A DNA stretch of 64,000 bases from Saitoella complicata NRRL Y-17804 (lineage: Eukaryota > Ascomycota > Saitoellomycetes > Saitoellales > Saitoellaceae). The position numbers were made by a program, and so were the translations under genes. Position 1 is the stretch's first letter, and the number at the start of each line of letters is the position of its first letter. Below the pieces are notes generated by a model that saw only the letters and a program-made list of their open reading frames with translations, ran no database searches and had not been told where the DNA came from. The stretch spans positions 1,162,892 through 1,226,891 of the forward strand of contig NW_017566992.1 of the NCBI RefSeq assembly GCF_001661265.1. The letters are read 5' to 3'. Positions 28,540 through 39,240 of this stretch are shown piece after piece.

Positions 28540-29160
28540 ATTTTGCTGTGTTTGGCTGCTTGTGAAGCAGCCTTGCTTCCAGAGCTCTCGTATACACGGT
28601 GTACACTCTGAAGCTAGTTTTTTGGGTCCCTTACCCAGCCTCGTCTAGCTGACTACGTAACCGCCATCGTTGTTCGCAATTCATGATGCCTATAGCTATT
28701 GAAGCTTGAGCGGGCGCCTTCTCACGGATCGCGATCACAGACTTGCGGTGGGCAGACACCAGGGACTGTTCGACTCGAGTTTGATACGTATTTGGCGAGC
28801 CGCACAAGTCTGACTGGTACTGGGATGACTTGTACTTAAGGTTCGTTTGCGTCTTTGTACCATAGCTTCGTACTTCTACTTGCCGTACTGGATCGCCTTA
28901 GGGCAATATCCGGTTTACAAATACTACCACTACTACTTGGATCTGTGGTCGATATGGCGTAAGGCATCTCTCACCAGCTCGAAATCAACGCACATAACTC
29001 CATCGTTCGGCACGACATCCTTTCGGACTCCGAACCACGTTACTCTTATCGTATACGTCATTGCTGTACCCCGCGCGATCGCGGACAAGCTTTTGAGGCT
29101 CTGTGAAATAAAAGACGACTCCCCAAAGCTTGTCATCCCAGAACGTGATTCTCAGTTAAC
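28540..29160. other. Intergenic, ~620 bp
   Basis: This is the upstream region of the disordered-protein gene at 29161. A 105-codon open frame (28847-29164) runs through it but has no recognisable protein features, overlaps the next start, and is probably a 5' leader. Confidence 0.5.
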
Positions 29161-29928
29161 ATGACCCCAAAGCTCGAGACAGACGTTGAAGCTCAGTCCA
29201 ACACTGTTGCTCCCTCCATTGCTGGGAAACAGAACACCTCCACCTCTCAGCACCAGAAGTCCTCTTACAGTCCTCCTACGGGCGACTCTGGATCCTCCGG
29301 CTCCTCTAAGGACCAGCATCCCGAGAAGTACTCAGAGGTTGGGAAGACCCCGGCGATTGTTGGTGCCCCGGGAGGTGGTGAGCCCTCTGATCCCAGCCCG
29401 GAGGCCCCAGAGGAGAAGGTTAAATCCGGCCTCAAGCCCAACAAGCTCTCCGCCGCGGCACCCCAGAAAACTGCCGACAGTCAGATGAACCAGCCCGACA
29501 TCAAAGACGCCGAGAAGGCCGCCGGTAATCCTCTCGACAAGAACCCACGCGAACAGCATGACGCACCGACGAGTTCCTCTGCTCCTCGCGGTTCTGGTCC
29601 TAAGGCCGTGAGGGAGAACAAGAAGGAGCGCACTGTAGTCAATGCTAAGGTCGCCGGAATCGAGGGGGGCAAGGGTGTCAAAGGTCGTGATGACAAGGGT
29701 GAAACGAAGGCATTGGGAGGACCCCCTGCTGAGCAAGGCGCGGAGACGGGTTTGGCGAGTCGTGGGAAAGGCGAATCCCCTGCCGGCAACGCCATGGGTG
29801 GGCCGCCGGTTGAGCTTGGGAAGAAAAATGCAACCCAGCAGGGTAGGAAGGATCACTTGAAACAGGAGAAGAATGTGGAGAAGCAAGGGTATGCCCCCGC
29901 GGCTCCTATCGACAAAGCCAAACTCTGA
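29161..29928 (+). CDS. Hydrophilic intrinsically disordered protein
   Basis: A single exon of 255 residues that I do not recognise. The whole chain is low in hydrophobic and aromatic residues and rich in Lys, Glu, Gly, Pro, Ala and Ser. It has no predicted secondary-structure block, signal peptide or membrane segment. Two short related segments occur, 'KALGGPPAEQGAETGLASRG' and 'NAMGGPPVELGKKNATQQG', suggesting internal duplication. Composition resembles hydrophilins or LEA-like stress proteins but no diagnostic LEA motif is present. Coding sense is supported by the uninterrupted frame, third-position bias and the clear start and stop. It could be a stress-protective or spore protein; that is inference from composition alone. 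Confidence 0.7.
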   Translation: MTPKLETDVEAQSNTVAPSIAGKQNTSTSQHQKSSYSPPTGDSGSSGSSKDQHPEKYSEVGKTPAIVGAPGGGEPSDPSPEAPEEKVKSGLKPNKLSAAAPQKTADSQMNQPDIKDAEKAAGNPLDKNPREQHDAPTSSSAPRGSGPKAVRENKKERTVVNAKVAGIEGGKGVKGRDDKGETKALGGPPAEQGAETGLASRGKGESPAGNAMGGPPVELGKKNATQQGRKDHLKQEKNVEKQGYAPAAPIDKAKL

Positions 29929-30321
29929 GGTGGTGAAATACGAGCGGTTGTACGATATTCATGAAGTCGGTTTTTTTTTCGGTTAACCATCGTGGCATGG
30001 TATATATGGGTAGTGACATCATTGGGAAACATGGAAGTTGCAAGTTCGCTCCCAGAACATCTGATATTGTTTTCTACCAACATCGCCTTCTTTGACTTCT
30101 TCTGCACACAAAAGACCCTGAACATGACTCCGCGCTCAAATCAAACCCAGAATACGCCACGGCCCATGCTTTGCATCCAACCTTTTCACAATTTCTTAGA
30201 TAATCATCCGCACTCGTATCCTTTTCATGCTTGATGCATCCCATCCATCAACTCATATCCATGCAGACAATCGTACACAGCAACGCAGCAACTCTTTTCC
30301 TCTAGGCTTAACGAGGGTTGT
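29929..30321. other. Intergenic, ~390 bp, convergent 3' regions
   Basis: This is the gap between the stops of the disordered-protein gene (+) and the eIF2A gene (-), with a T9 run at 29970. No gene is seen. Confidence 0.6.
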
Positions 30322-32189
30322 CTAATCGTCCCAGCCGAGAGCAGCCAACTCCTTCCGGATCTGATCTTCAGTGGCGATCTTCTTAATCTGGGTATCCTCC
30401 AACTTCTCACCCTTTCCAACACGAACCTTCAACTCCTCGATAGCCCTCAACTTCTTCAACAAAGCTCGGGTCTTCTTGTCCTCGGCACCAGCCGCAGGCG
30501 CATCATCAGCAGCAGGAGCAGGTTCAGGGACGGCAACTTCTTCAGGCTGCTCCTCCTCCTTAGCCTTCTTCGCAGCCTCACGCTTCTTCTTGTTCTTGAG
30601 CGCGTTCTTCGAGAGCTGCTCCTGAGCAGCAGCAGCGGGAGCAGCACCAGGAACGGTACGGTGAGCACCGGGAACAAGCCTCTGTCCGTTGGTGGCACCA
30701 TTAAGCGCACGGTCCTCGCCCATAACGTGTCGTGCACCACCCTCGTCCTCACGCTTGAAGTGCGTAGGAGTGCTAGTACCACGGAGATGAGGAGGACGGT
30801 AAGCACCGGCAGGCCTTTGAGGAGCAGCCAGAGTAGCAGCAGAAGCAACCGAGGAATGCACCTCAGGAGCGGGGGAGAGAGCAGTGCGGAGAGGGTACAA
30901 CTCAGCAGGCTGAGGGCGCCAGTGAACGGCGTACAGCTCAGTCATCTCCTCCTGGTAGATTAAAGGTCCGGAGTAATGCCAGAGCTTAACACCGTTGTCT
31001 ACTCGGAGACGAGGAGAGGTGGTGGCGGTCAAGATCATACGACCATCAGGACTCCACTCACACACAGATGCATTGCTGGCCTCAATTGTTGACAACTTCT
31101 TGTAGTTCTGGAAGGTGTCGTAGATATCCATAGTTCCCTGCAAATTACCGAAACCAGCGAGAATCATAAATCGCGCATGAGGAGAGAAGATGATGGTGTT
31201 GCGGGGAGCGAGAGGGAGAGAAATGACGGCGTTGGCGCGGTGGTTGAAAACGGTCGTCTTAGCAGGCATGTAACCATATACGACACCGAACTCCTTGGAG
31301 TTAGGAGACCAGGTAACGTCGTGAATGGGTCCCTCCTTGTCGAGAACCACTCTTGAGTCGAAGTTTCCCGCAATAGAGAGAAGGTAAAGGTTGGTCTCTC
31401 CGTAGTAGTTCTTGTTGGTCTTGTCGACCTCGGTCTGAGTGAGCACCAAAAGACTGGTACCGAGCTTGTTCCAGGTCATCTTAACGCTGTCGGCCTTGAA
31501 GAAGGTCTTCTGAGCAGCAGGCTGGATGAAACTGGGGACGTTGTATACACACACTCGTGCAGGCTGTCCCTTCCTCTCGGGAAGAAATGAAGCGAGTGCG
31601 TAGTTCTGTCCTGGTGACAGGGCAAATGCTGAGATACCCTCAACTCTCAGCTTGTTCCATACACCCTTGGACATATTTGCACTCTCGAAAATCTGAACCT
31701 CATTGGTGACCAACCTGGCGCAGTACTTCTCATCGAACGTAAATTGGCAGTTCCTGGAGCATACAGTCAGCGCTTGATCCGTAAAGATTCGTCGTCGGGC
31801 ACTCCTCACCATCCAGTCTGGTTCTTCTGCACAAACTCGTAATTCAGGGTTCCGCTCTTCACATCCCAGATTTGCAAATTCTTTGTAGCATTACCGTCCT
31901 CGGCCTTCGACGGTCTTTGCCAAGTCTGCACATATGTTCCCTTCGGCGAAAACGCAATTTCGAACACATTTGGAACATCCAAGGTAGCAATCTTGGCACC
32001 ATCCTCAGCCTTGACTACCGAAACATTCTCCGGGGAAGCCCAAGCGAAGTATGAACCGTCAGGACTGTAGACACCTACTCGCAAGTTGCCAGTAGGCTTC
32101 TCGAAGCCACTCACGGGGGCATAAGTAGGCTGAGCCTCGGTCAAACCGATTTCCTTGACCGTACGGTATGCAAATTGTGTAGAGACCAT
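30322..32189 (-). CDS. Eukaryotic translation initiation factor 2A (eIF2A)
   Basis: Two exons, complement(join(30322..31753,31810..32189)), give 603 residues. The N-terminal two thirds form a WD-type beta-propeller: 'VGVYSPDGSYFAWASPENV', 'FSPKGTYVQTWQRP', 'VTWSPNSKEFGVVYGYMPAK', 'FSPHARFMILAGFGNLQG' and 'CEWSPDGRMILTATTSPRLR' are hallmarks of eIF2A. A Pro/Ala linker follows ('PAGAYRPPHLRG'), then a Lys/Glu-rich helix and a short C-terminal coiled coil. eIF2A is a single-chain factor able to bring initiator tRNA to 40S under special conditions; it is distinct from the trimeric eIF2. The intron falls within the Trp codon of 'QTGW' and has clean GTGAGG and CTCCAG signals. Confidence 0.95.
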
Positions 32190-32571
32190 TGTTGCTGGTT
32201 CTTTTCCTTTGACAATGGAGTCGAGGTCTATGCTTTCAACCGAATTCGGAGGGCGACGCGGAGAGATGCACGTTGCCCTAGGTAAATTATGGATCATACC
32301 ATGTGCACGGCAGGATACATGAAAGGAGGGAGTTGAAAGGCGTATTCTGATTAACATGTCCTAGACGAGCTTCTATCATAGATCTATCGAATTGCTGGGG
32401 CTTTCCATGCCGTTTCCACGTACAATCCAAGTCCCGATATCGATAACGATAAAGGCGACATATTGATCTGTAGCAAATGCCCATCCTTGAGCTTGGGCCG
32501 AGCATCAAGCTCAAATGATGCTTTCCTCCACGTCATGACAATCCTTGTAAGTTGACGTAGACCCACGCCGA
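32190..32571. other. Intergenic, ~380 bp
   Basis: This is the eIF2A promoter and the 3' flank of the AMSH-like gene (both minus strand). I see no further gene and no clear TATA box. Confidence 0.55.
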
Positions 32572-34258
32572 TCATCGCAAATCCACAACCTCAAATCTCA
32601 AACCTCCAATCTCTCTCACATGACCCCCCCCACCGTCCCCCTTCCCTGCATCAGTATAGATCCCGCCCGGAACATCATCATGCAAATGAAAAAGACCCGT
32701 ATTCCTGCATTTTGTGATGACTTCCATCCCCGGTGGTTTCGTCAGCCTAAAGTATCCCCATTCTCCTCTACTCGGTGCACAGACGATAGCAACAGCCTCG
32801 TCCAGCATCAACTGGTACGAGCAGTGTGTATGTAGGTCCACGGATGACATGAAGCACGTCTGAGTGGGATGAGTATGAATCCAGCCGAGTGTGAGCAGCT
32901 CCCGGGCGTCTTGAAACTCAAAGATAGCCCCTTCGTCGATCGTCTGGCAGGTATCACTAGTAGACTCCTGCGCCGGAATAACGAGATGAGTCACGAAAAG
33001 TGCATTTTGTTTCTGCGTGATCCGGTTAGCTTGTGGTAAGCACTGTACACGTCACTGAACACACCAACTTCCCGCACAGAATCCCACATGTTTCCAGGTT
33101 TCTGGTCGTATTTGGCTTTGCGACTTCCAAGAACCGATCTCTCAACTCTTTTGGAATGAAGAGTGTTCGTAATGGATCACCGCCTTCGGTTCTTGCTGAC
33201 GAAGAAAACTCATATGCCTCTTGCCCTTTCTTGGGTGCAGGAAACGACGGCGGAGGAGTTTGTGGTAAGGGCGGTATTAGTCGGGATGTCGGCTTTGGCG
33301 GGGGTAATGGTATTAAAGGCGGTGATGATACCTGCTTCTGTAACCACGGTGACTCTGGTAGTGGAACGTGATTTGTCCAGTTTGAGTTATTTTCGAAGGA
33401 GCTGCAAGTTTCAATCAGCACATCCCCACTGGCTCCCAGCCACCAACGCACCTTCGTTTCTCTGTTCGCTCCACCGTTGGATATGACACTCCACTTCTTC
33501 TCTTAGGATCCGAGGACGGTCTAGTCGAGTGTCTGGTTGAGCGATCGTCCCGCCGTCTGTCAAGTTGCAGTCCTCTTATCTCCTCAACCAAGTCCAACTT
33601 CCCGTGGCTACCCTCTGCACTCCCTCGTCTCAGACTTCGAGCCAACCAGGGCTTCTCTTCTTCATCAGTGTCGTTGTCAACTTCGTTGTCCTGGATCAGC
33701 TTCACTCTTCGTTCCGTTTCTTGGCGCCGTCGCTCCTCAGCATCTTCAAGAAGCATGCGTTGGTACTGGAGATACCGTTCCTCGAGCCGCTTTTTGATCC
33801 CCGATATTATTTGCAGAAGCGTGTCCACGCGCTGTCAGATATCACTGGTCAGCAACACACGCTATAACGAGTGATCCTACAGCACGCACCGCGTGATGAG
33901 CCTTGATTTCCTTCCAGTTACCAGCAGATGCTTTGGCTTCCGGATGCGCTGGAAGAGTCTTTATGATGAACCTGCGTACCGTCGTTGAGCATATTTCCCA
34001 AGCTCACAACTGAACCAACGACATACTCAGCGTAACGCAGCAGTAATATATATGCCTGTTCGTCATTGCCTTCCAACAGGTACACATTGCCCTTTAAGCT
34101 ACCGTTAGCTCTCGAAATGGAAGACACTTGGGCTGGACTACCTGCTTCCACATCGACTCAGCCGTCCTTAACGACACCCTCAATGACGTCCCCGGCAGAA
34201 AACGCACGGGTTCCACGGCCAGATCCGCCAGCTCCTTCACTGATCGGGGGGCACTCAT
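32572..34258 (-). CDS. AMSH/Sst2-type JAMM deubiquitinase (Lys63-specific)
   Basis: Six exons, complement(join(32572..33012,33065..33401,33452..33831,33890..33971,34027..34091,34142..34258)), give 473 residues; every junction is GT..AG and frame-consistent. An N-terminal USP8-type dimerisation/MIT-like region ('RSVKELADLAVEP', 'LLEGNDEQAYILLLRYAEF', 'LPAHPEAK') is followed by a coiled coil ('LEERYLQYQRMLLEDAEERR') and a Pro-rich linker. The JAMM metalloprotease domain has 'LETCGILCGKL' (catalytic Glu) and 'HTHPTQTCFMSSVDLHTH' (zinc His/Asp ligands and the AMSH-specific insertion). AMSH enzymes trim Lys63 chains from cargo at ESCRT-0 on endosomes. The 5' end is 188 bp from the divergent BUD20 start. 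Confidence 0.95.
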
Positions 34259-34445
34259 AGGCAACGAGAGCTGTGTGCGTGCTTGCTCGGGGTTGGTCCC
34301 ACGGTCCGCGGTGCCTGAATCGCCACGCTCGCCAGGAACGGACCAGGCGATAAACTTTTGCGGCGATAAGGCCGATAAAGCAAACCGACCTCCCCTCCAC
34401 AGCTCAATCACAAACCCTCCATCAGTCAGGGTCAGCTCAATCACA

Positions 34446-34917
34446 ATGGGTCCCGTCACCGGCCGTGGAAAGAGTCACTCCAAGACCGCAAAGTATGCTA
34501 AATCAACCATCCGTATGGGCCGTATGCTCGACCAGATCCACGACGATATCAACGATCCGGACGCGAAGCTGAAGTTGGATGAAAAGTTGGCTCAGGTCGA
34601 TGAGGAGTTGCCCGGCTTGGGACAGTATTACTGTAAAGCTTGCGCAAAGTATTTTGAGACGGAACATGCCGACGTTGAGCACAGAAGAGGAAAGAACCAC
34701 AAGAAAAGGTTCGTTTGTGCGTAATGATGCGTCGCGTGGTTATGTGCTTACAGTTCCGTATAGGGTCAAGTTGCTGAAGGAGACGCCTTACTCCCAGGCA
34801 GAGGCGGAGGCCGGTGTCGCGATTGGAGTTGTTTCCCTGCAAAAGAAGCGTGCTGCACAAGCCGCCCAGAAACTCACTGCAGTTGCGGAGGTTAAGGATG
34901 CAATGCAGGAGGAGTAA
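34446..34917 (+). CDS. BUD20: BUD20/ZNF593-like C2H2 zinc-finger, pre-60S shuttling factor
   Basis: Two exons, join(34446..34708,34764..34917), give 138 residues. The N-terminus is basic (Gly/Lys/Arg/Ser). The conserved 'DLEKLxQVDEELPGLGQYYC'-type region is present as 'EKLAQVDEELPGLGQYYCKA', followed by a C2H2 finger (CKAC...H...H) and, across the intron, 'KKRVKLLKETPYSQAEAEA'. The nearer TTACAG acceptor would break the frame; the GTATAG acceptor ten bases on restores it. Bud20 joins pre-60S particles in the nucleus and helps their export; it is recycled in the cytoplasm, as JJJ1 (13 kb) recycles Arx1. The start chosen is the ATG directly before 'GPVTGRGKSHS'. Confidence 0.93.
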
Positions 34918-35391
34918 GCTTGTTTAGATGATGTTCATTTTTGTTCTACGGCGTTTGGGATTTGCTTTGTCTGTTTCGCATCTGCTTCGGGAAAGGAAGG
35001 ATCAGTCACTTAGAAATTGAACGATGTTGCGAGACTGTGTACTGTACACGACGTTCACACGGAGGCAGCAGCAGCTGTATCGACCACGTACAACGAATCA
35101 ATAAATAGAATGCATTGAATCTGAAAAAGGAATCAAAAAGCACAATAGAAAAAGAGAGAATGAAAAAGAAAGTAATACCACAGCTAATTCAAACTCGAGG
35201 AAGCGCTCAGCTCCAGAACCCAGGTAAAAACACATATCCAACAAAGTCGTTCGCCCAGCAAACATTCGACAGAGCCCGATAACCTTCCACATGCGGGTAA
35301 GATATCGCTCGAGTACCCTATCTCCCTTGTCGTAACCCCAAGAATTCCTTCACTTCACGACTCCTCATATTTTCCCTCCAAAATAAAATGT
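34918..35391. other. Intergenic, ~475 bp, convergent 3' regions
   Basis: This is the gap between BUD20 (+) and the GH17 gene (-). It is AT-rich in the middle (35100-35180) with poly-A-like runs. No gene is seen. Confidence 0.6.
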
Positions 35392-36629
35392 TTAGGCGGT
35401 GTACATACCCCAGTACTGCTCAACGTTGAGGTATCCAGGGGCCTTCCACAAGTCGTTGAAGGCAGTGAACAAGATGATGTCCTCACCGACGGACGACAAG
35501 ATGGAAGAAACAGCAGTAGCCTGGTTGGCAGCGGAGGGAACAGCAACACCGTTGCTGTCACCCTGAGTGGGCCATCCGGTCTCAGTGATCAAGACAGTCT
35601 TGTCAGAACCGCAAGCGGCCTGGAGGCGAGCGATCTGATCAGCAACGAAAGCACCAGATCCGTCTGCTGTAACACCACCGTCGAAGAAGGGGTGGCAGTT
35701 GGCAGCAACGTAGTCAGAGGCAGCGCAAAGAGCGGGGTTGGCAATGATGGCAACAAAGGTGTCGACGGTGACGACGGGACCAGTGAAGCCAGCAGAGCGG
35801 AGAGCAGAACGGGCAGAGTTGACGTAACCAGCCATGGTGGAAGCGTCAGCCTGACCAGAGTTGACAACCTCGTTACCGATGGAAACGGTGTGGATGTTGT
35901 CCCAGGAAGAGTAAGACGCAACAGCGCTGATAATCTTCTGGACCTCAGAGTCGGTGTTGGCGTAGTCGTAGACACCGACGAAGACCTTCAAGTTGTTGGA
36001 GACAGCGGCGGGGAGAACGGTGTCGAGCTGGGCGCAGTCGGTACCGTAGATACGGATGAAGCTAAAACCCTTGCCGGCGATGACAGAGATGTCAGAAGCA
36101 ACGGCAGAGGAGTCCTTGCAGCCACCGGAGGAGGTGTAGGGAGAGTAAGTGACACCCTTACCGGAGGAGGAGGCAGCGGCAGAGGAAGAAGCAGCAGCCG
36201 CAGAGGTGGAGGAGGAGGAGGTGTCAACAATGGCAGCGGCAGCAGAGGTGACGGAGGAGACAACCTCAGCAGCGGCGGAGGTCACATCAGCGACAACAGC
36301 GGCAGCGGTCTGGACGGCCTCCTGAACAGCAGCCTGAACGACAGCGGTGGTGGTGACAGCCTGAGTGGCAGCACCAGCAGTAGCGGTAGCGTAGACAGTC
36401 TCAGTCACGTAAACGACGTCAGCATCCTGGCGACGGTGGTGAGCGTGACCGCGGCGGGCTAATTGACGCGTTTTGTTAGCATTCAGTCCGAACAAAGCAG
36501 CATACACTATGTAGAAAGAGGTGTAGAGGCCAATTGAGCGTAGGGAGGAGACATACCGAGGGGCTGAGCGACAGCAGCCTGAGAGAGGGCCAAGAAGGCG
36601 GCAATGGTAGCAAGACCACGGGCGTACAT
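35392..36629 (-). CDS. Secreted GH17 beta-1,3-glucanase / glucanosyltransferase-like
   Basis: Two exons, complement(join(35392..36458,36557..36629)), give 379 residues. Exon 1 encodes a signal peptide ('ARGLATIAAFLALSQAAVA') and the splice adds a dibasic Kex2-like stretch ('ARRGHAHHRRQDA'). An Ala/Thr/Ser/Val-rich spacer of ~100 residues follows, then the GH17 domain beginning 'KGVTYSPYTSSGGCK'. The acid/base Glu lies in 'SIGNEVVNSG' and the nucleophile Glu in 'ITETGWPTQG'. The layout matches the yeast SCW4/SCW10 and fungal Btg/Bgt groups that remodel wall beta-1,3-glucan. The strong codon bias implies abundant expression. No GPI signal is present, so the protein is soluble or wall-bound through glucan. 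Confidence 0.93.
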
Positions 36630-37538
36630 TGTTGAGATAGTGATTGAGGGTATCGAACCGAGTTACCAAAAGAAAGTGAGTGTACGCTGGGGTATTGAAC
36701 GAGCGAAGAAACCTGTCCTCGACGCTGAGCACCTGTTGTCGGTTGTTGGATAGAGAAAGAGAGTGTAAGAGTCCGTTGAGCTGGACTTTTGTCGGTGTTG
36801 GTGTTTTCCCCCGAGCCCCTCTCCTGGCCGGTCCCCCTACTTAAAGCGTCGGCGCGCGCATTCCCAATGGTGTGGTTGATTGCGACGCCTGTTTCCAGAT
36901 TCCGTTTTGGGTGGGAGAAAAACGCTAAGTCAGAGACTGGTGGAGATTGCCAAGTTGAAAACGGCAACATGTACCACGGGAAGGGATGGATAGGCTTGCG
37001 TTGGTCGAGGCGAGGTACGTCGAATTTGATTGTGATGTCGTACCGTTTGGTCATGGAAGTCGTAGATGTCCTGAAAGCCGGATAGGCGGAGGTGTTGTCA
37101 ATCCGGGGAATGCACTTCAATTGGGGATCGTACTCCTGAGGCAGCGTCTGTTGTTGTCTCGCCTTTGCTATCGCCGTGCCGTACTCTACATGCAATTCCG
37201 CTCCCCGGTCTCGATCGCCAAGAGCCGGTCCAACCGCCCGCCGTGATGCCAAGTTGCGACAAAGCTGGAATGCTCAATCGGTATGTGAAGACGCTCGATT
37301 GAATCCTGAGAAGGTTGGTAATGCTTGGTATCGTTACACACCGTGCAATTGTGAGGTTGTGGTCAATCTCAACTGACAGGTCTCGGGTGCCGACCGCATG
37401 ATGGCCCATGCGTGAACATGGATGCATCGGTCACCAGCCGTGGTTGGAACGTAACGGGTCAATTGAGTGTCATCAAATCCATTCTGAATAAGCGTTCAGC
37501 CGTAAACAATCAATGCAGTGGCAATGTCCATGCTCCGT
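36630..37538. other. Intergenic, ~910 bp
   Basis: This is the long upstream region of the GH17 gene, ending at the stop of OTU1. A CTTTAAG TATA-like motif (minus strand) lies near 36840. Open frames here overlap the promoter and are not protein-like. Confidence 0.5.
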
Positions 37539-38498
37539 TCAATACTCCTCAAATGCTCCATGACCAGTACCCTCCGCATGCTTCACAGCTTCTTTCTCCC
37601 CCTTCAATCCAACCCTACAAACACTACACCTTAAACTGAAGTTCGCCGTATCCGTGTAATACCCCTTCCCCTTCAATCTTCCTACCAACTCTTGAGCCGC
37701 TTGTAACACCTCATCACCCAGCGCACTCCCGACATCAAACAAGGTTTGATCATGTTCACCCGGCGACGCATACACCGGTGATAACGCAAGAGCATCATAA
37801 TGAATCCCACTATACACAACCAAACACCTTCTCCCCGCTTCCTCATTAAACCGATCTACCCGTCCAGTCCCAACATCAACACTCGCAATCTCAACCCCAA
37901 ACTCTTTACTCAATATCGCCATCTCGATCGCGCCGCCCCAACTCTCACTCCGCTCGATCCAAGCGCAGTATTGTGGTGGAGGTTTGCCGAGGACGACTTC
38001 GGGGTATTCGTCAGGGTGGGAGGCGATGTATGCTGCGACGTGTTGGCGGAGGGCGGGGGCTGAGAGGGTTGGCGATGGGGGAAGGACGTATGTAAGGGCG
38101 CGGAAGAGGCAGGAGTTGTCGTCGGGCATGACGCGGAGAGCGAGGCGTCTGCCATCCTTCAGCGTAACCTCCGGTGGATCGTTCTCGTTTGCCGCTCCCT
38201 TCCCTGAACCCGAGCCTGATGATGTGGGAGCACTCGCCGGCGGCGATGGTTTCTTGAGTGGTGGTTTCGGCGCATCATGATCTTCCACAACCAATTGCTC
38301 TCCACTCTTGACACCGACATCCCGAATCAACCGTAACGGCTCATCGAAACTCAATGCTTTGGGCGGATACCCAGTCTTAACGGTAAACGATACGCTCGAA
38401 GTGATATCCGAGACTTTGTCCCACAATTGCGCAAGCGTAGTATCTTCTGCCAACGTCAGTGTCTGCTGTCCAAGTCGATGTCGAAGTCTGACTCTCAT
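37539..38498 (-). CDS. OTU1: OTU1/YOD1 ovarian-tumour deubiquitinase
   Basis: A single exon of 319 residues. An N-terminal UBX-like beta-grasp domain (1-75, 'VRLRHRLGQQTLTL', 'TVKTGYPPKALSF') docks on Cdc48/p97. A Pro/Ser-rich linker follows, then the OTU domain (about 115-240) with the catalytic Cys in 'MPDDNSCLFRALTYVL' and His in 'YSGIHYDALAL'. The last ~30 residues hold a C2H2 finger (CSVC...H...H). This three-part order is diagnostic of Otu1. The enzyme trims ubiquitin chains on substrates handled by Cdc48 in ER-associated degradation and transcription-factor processing. Its size is close to yeast Otu1 (301). Confidence 0.95.
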   Translation of the reverse strand: MRVRLRHRLGQQTLTLAEDTTLAQLWDKVSDITSSVSFTVKTGYPPKALSFDEPLRLIRDVGVKSGEQLVVEDHDAPKPPLKKPSPPASAPTSSGSGSGKGAANENDPPEVTLKDGRRLALRVMPDDNSCLFRALTYVLPPSPTLSAPALRQHVAAYIASHPDEYPEVVLGKPPPQYCAWIERSESWGGAIEMAILSKEFGVEIASVDVGTGRVDRFNEEAGRRCLVVYSGIHYDALALSPVYASPGEHDQTLFDVGSALGDEVLQAAQELVGRLKGKGYYTDTANFSLRCSVCRVGLKGEKEAVKHAEGTGHGAFEEY

Positions 38499-39123
38499 GA
38501 TGGGATGTATGCTGTTGTTGTGTCTGCAACGTAGACTTTCCTGATTGCCTGTTCTGGGTGTTGCGTAAGCTGCAAGCGCGAGCGCGCGTACGCCATCTTG
38601 AGCCCCGGGGATTTGGGTGGCCTGCAGAACGGTGCGCTAGCCGGAGCTTAGATTAATTCTGCGAAATTGTACGTTATTTAAGGAATCTGGCCTCGCAGGA
38701 TTGCATAAGATTACCTAGGGGATGATATCTGGGAAGATTATGGGATTCTGCAGCTCACTGGTGTGTGTAATCTGCCGTTGCTAGTACCTCTCAGGATTCG
38801 CCGGAAAAGGTGCGTTCTCAGTCCTGCATTTGCCCATGAGGGTTCCTTGTAGCGATGAATGGTGAGGCCAGTTCGTCCTTCAGTCGCTATAGTTTCTTGC
38901 TTTCTTCTGCCTCCAACGTTGTACACTTTCCTTGCTCCTCTCCTAGATCTAGCTCTGCCTTACGCGCAAGAACTCCTCACTCTCCTCCGGCCACCGGATC
39001 AAGTGCTTCGTGCAGTCGCTGGTTTATTTCCCGTTCATATTTGAATGATTTACTCGAATCGCAGGCGGGACTGTTTCCCATCCTTCATGCGGGAGACACA
39101 CCGTAGAAGAACGGCGGACAAAA
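38499..39123. other. Intergenic, ~625 bp
   Basis: This is the OTU1 promoter region and the 3' side of the 5S rRNA gene. A 61-codon hydrophobic open frame (38859-39044, +) is the only coding hint; it has no recognised motif and I do not count it as a gene. Confidence 0.5.
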
Positions 39124-39240
39124 GATACAGCACCCGAGTATTCCCAGCTGGTCTCCCACGCTAGTACTGACTGGGCCCTATGGTGCTTAACTTAGGAGAT
39201 CGGACGGGATCCTGTGCTTTCATCATGGTATGGCCGTATC
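39124..39240 (-). rRNA. 5S rRNA gene, dispersed single copy
   Basis: On the minus strand the ~117-nt sequence begins GATACGGCCATACCATGATG, contains GAAAGCACAGGATCCCGTCC and the 'GATCTCCTAAGTTAAGC' loop A/B core, and ends GGGTGCTGTATC. The ends pair over eight base pairs (GATACGGC with GCTGTATC). The internal control region is conserved. A TTTT Pol III stop follows at 39123-39120. It lies alone among protein genes, with no 18S/28S sequence nearby, so 5S genes are dispersed in this genome, at least in part. The exact 5' base may be one or two nt further out. Confidence 0.93.

Noticed and set aside
28847-29164. 105-codon open frame just before the disordered-protein gene.
   Set aside because: It overlaps the next ATG, has odd composition (many Tyr/Trp early), and looks like promoter and leader sequence.
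35692-36462. 256-codon frame antisense to the GH17 gene; similar long antisense frames over the old yellow enzyme (48458-49147) and protease (52355-53518) genes.
   Set aside because: Strong third-position G/C bias in highly expressed genes leaves the opposite strand free of stops; the peptides are low-complexity shadows.
38859-39044. 61-codon hydrophobic open frame upstream of the 5S gene.
   Set aside because: No recognised motif, no clear promoter, and a length expected by chance in a GC-balanced region.
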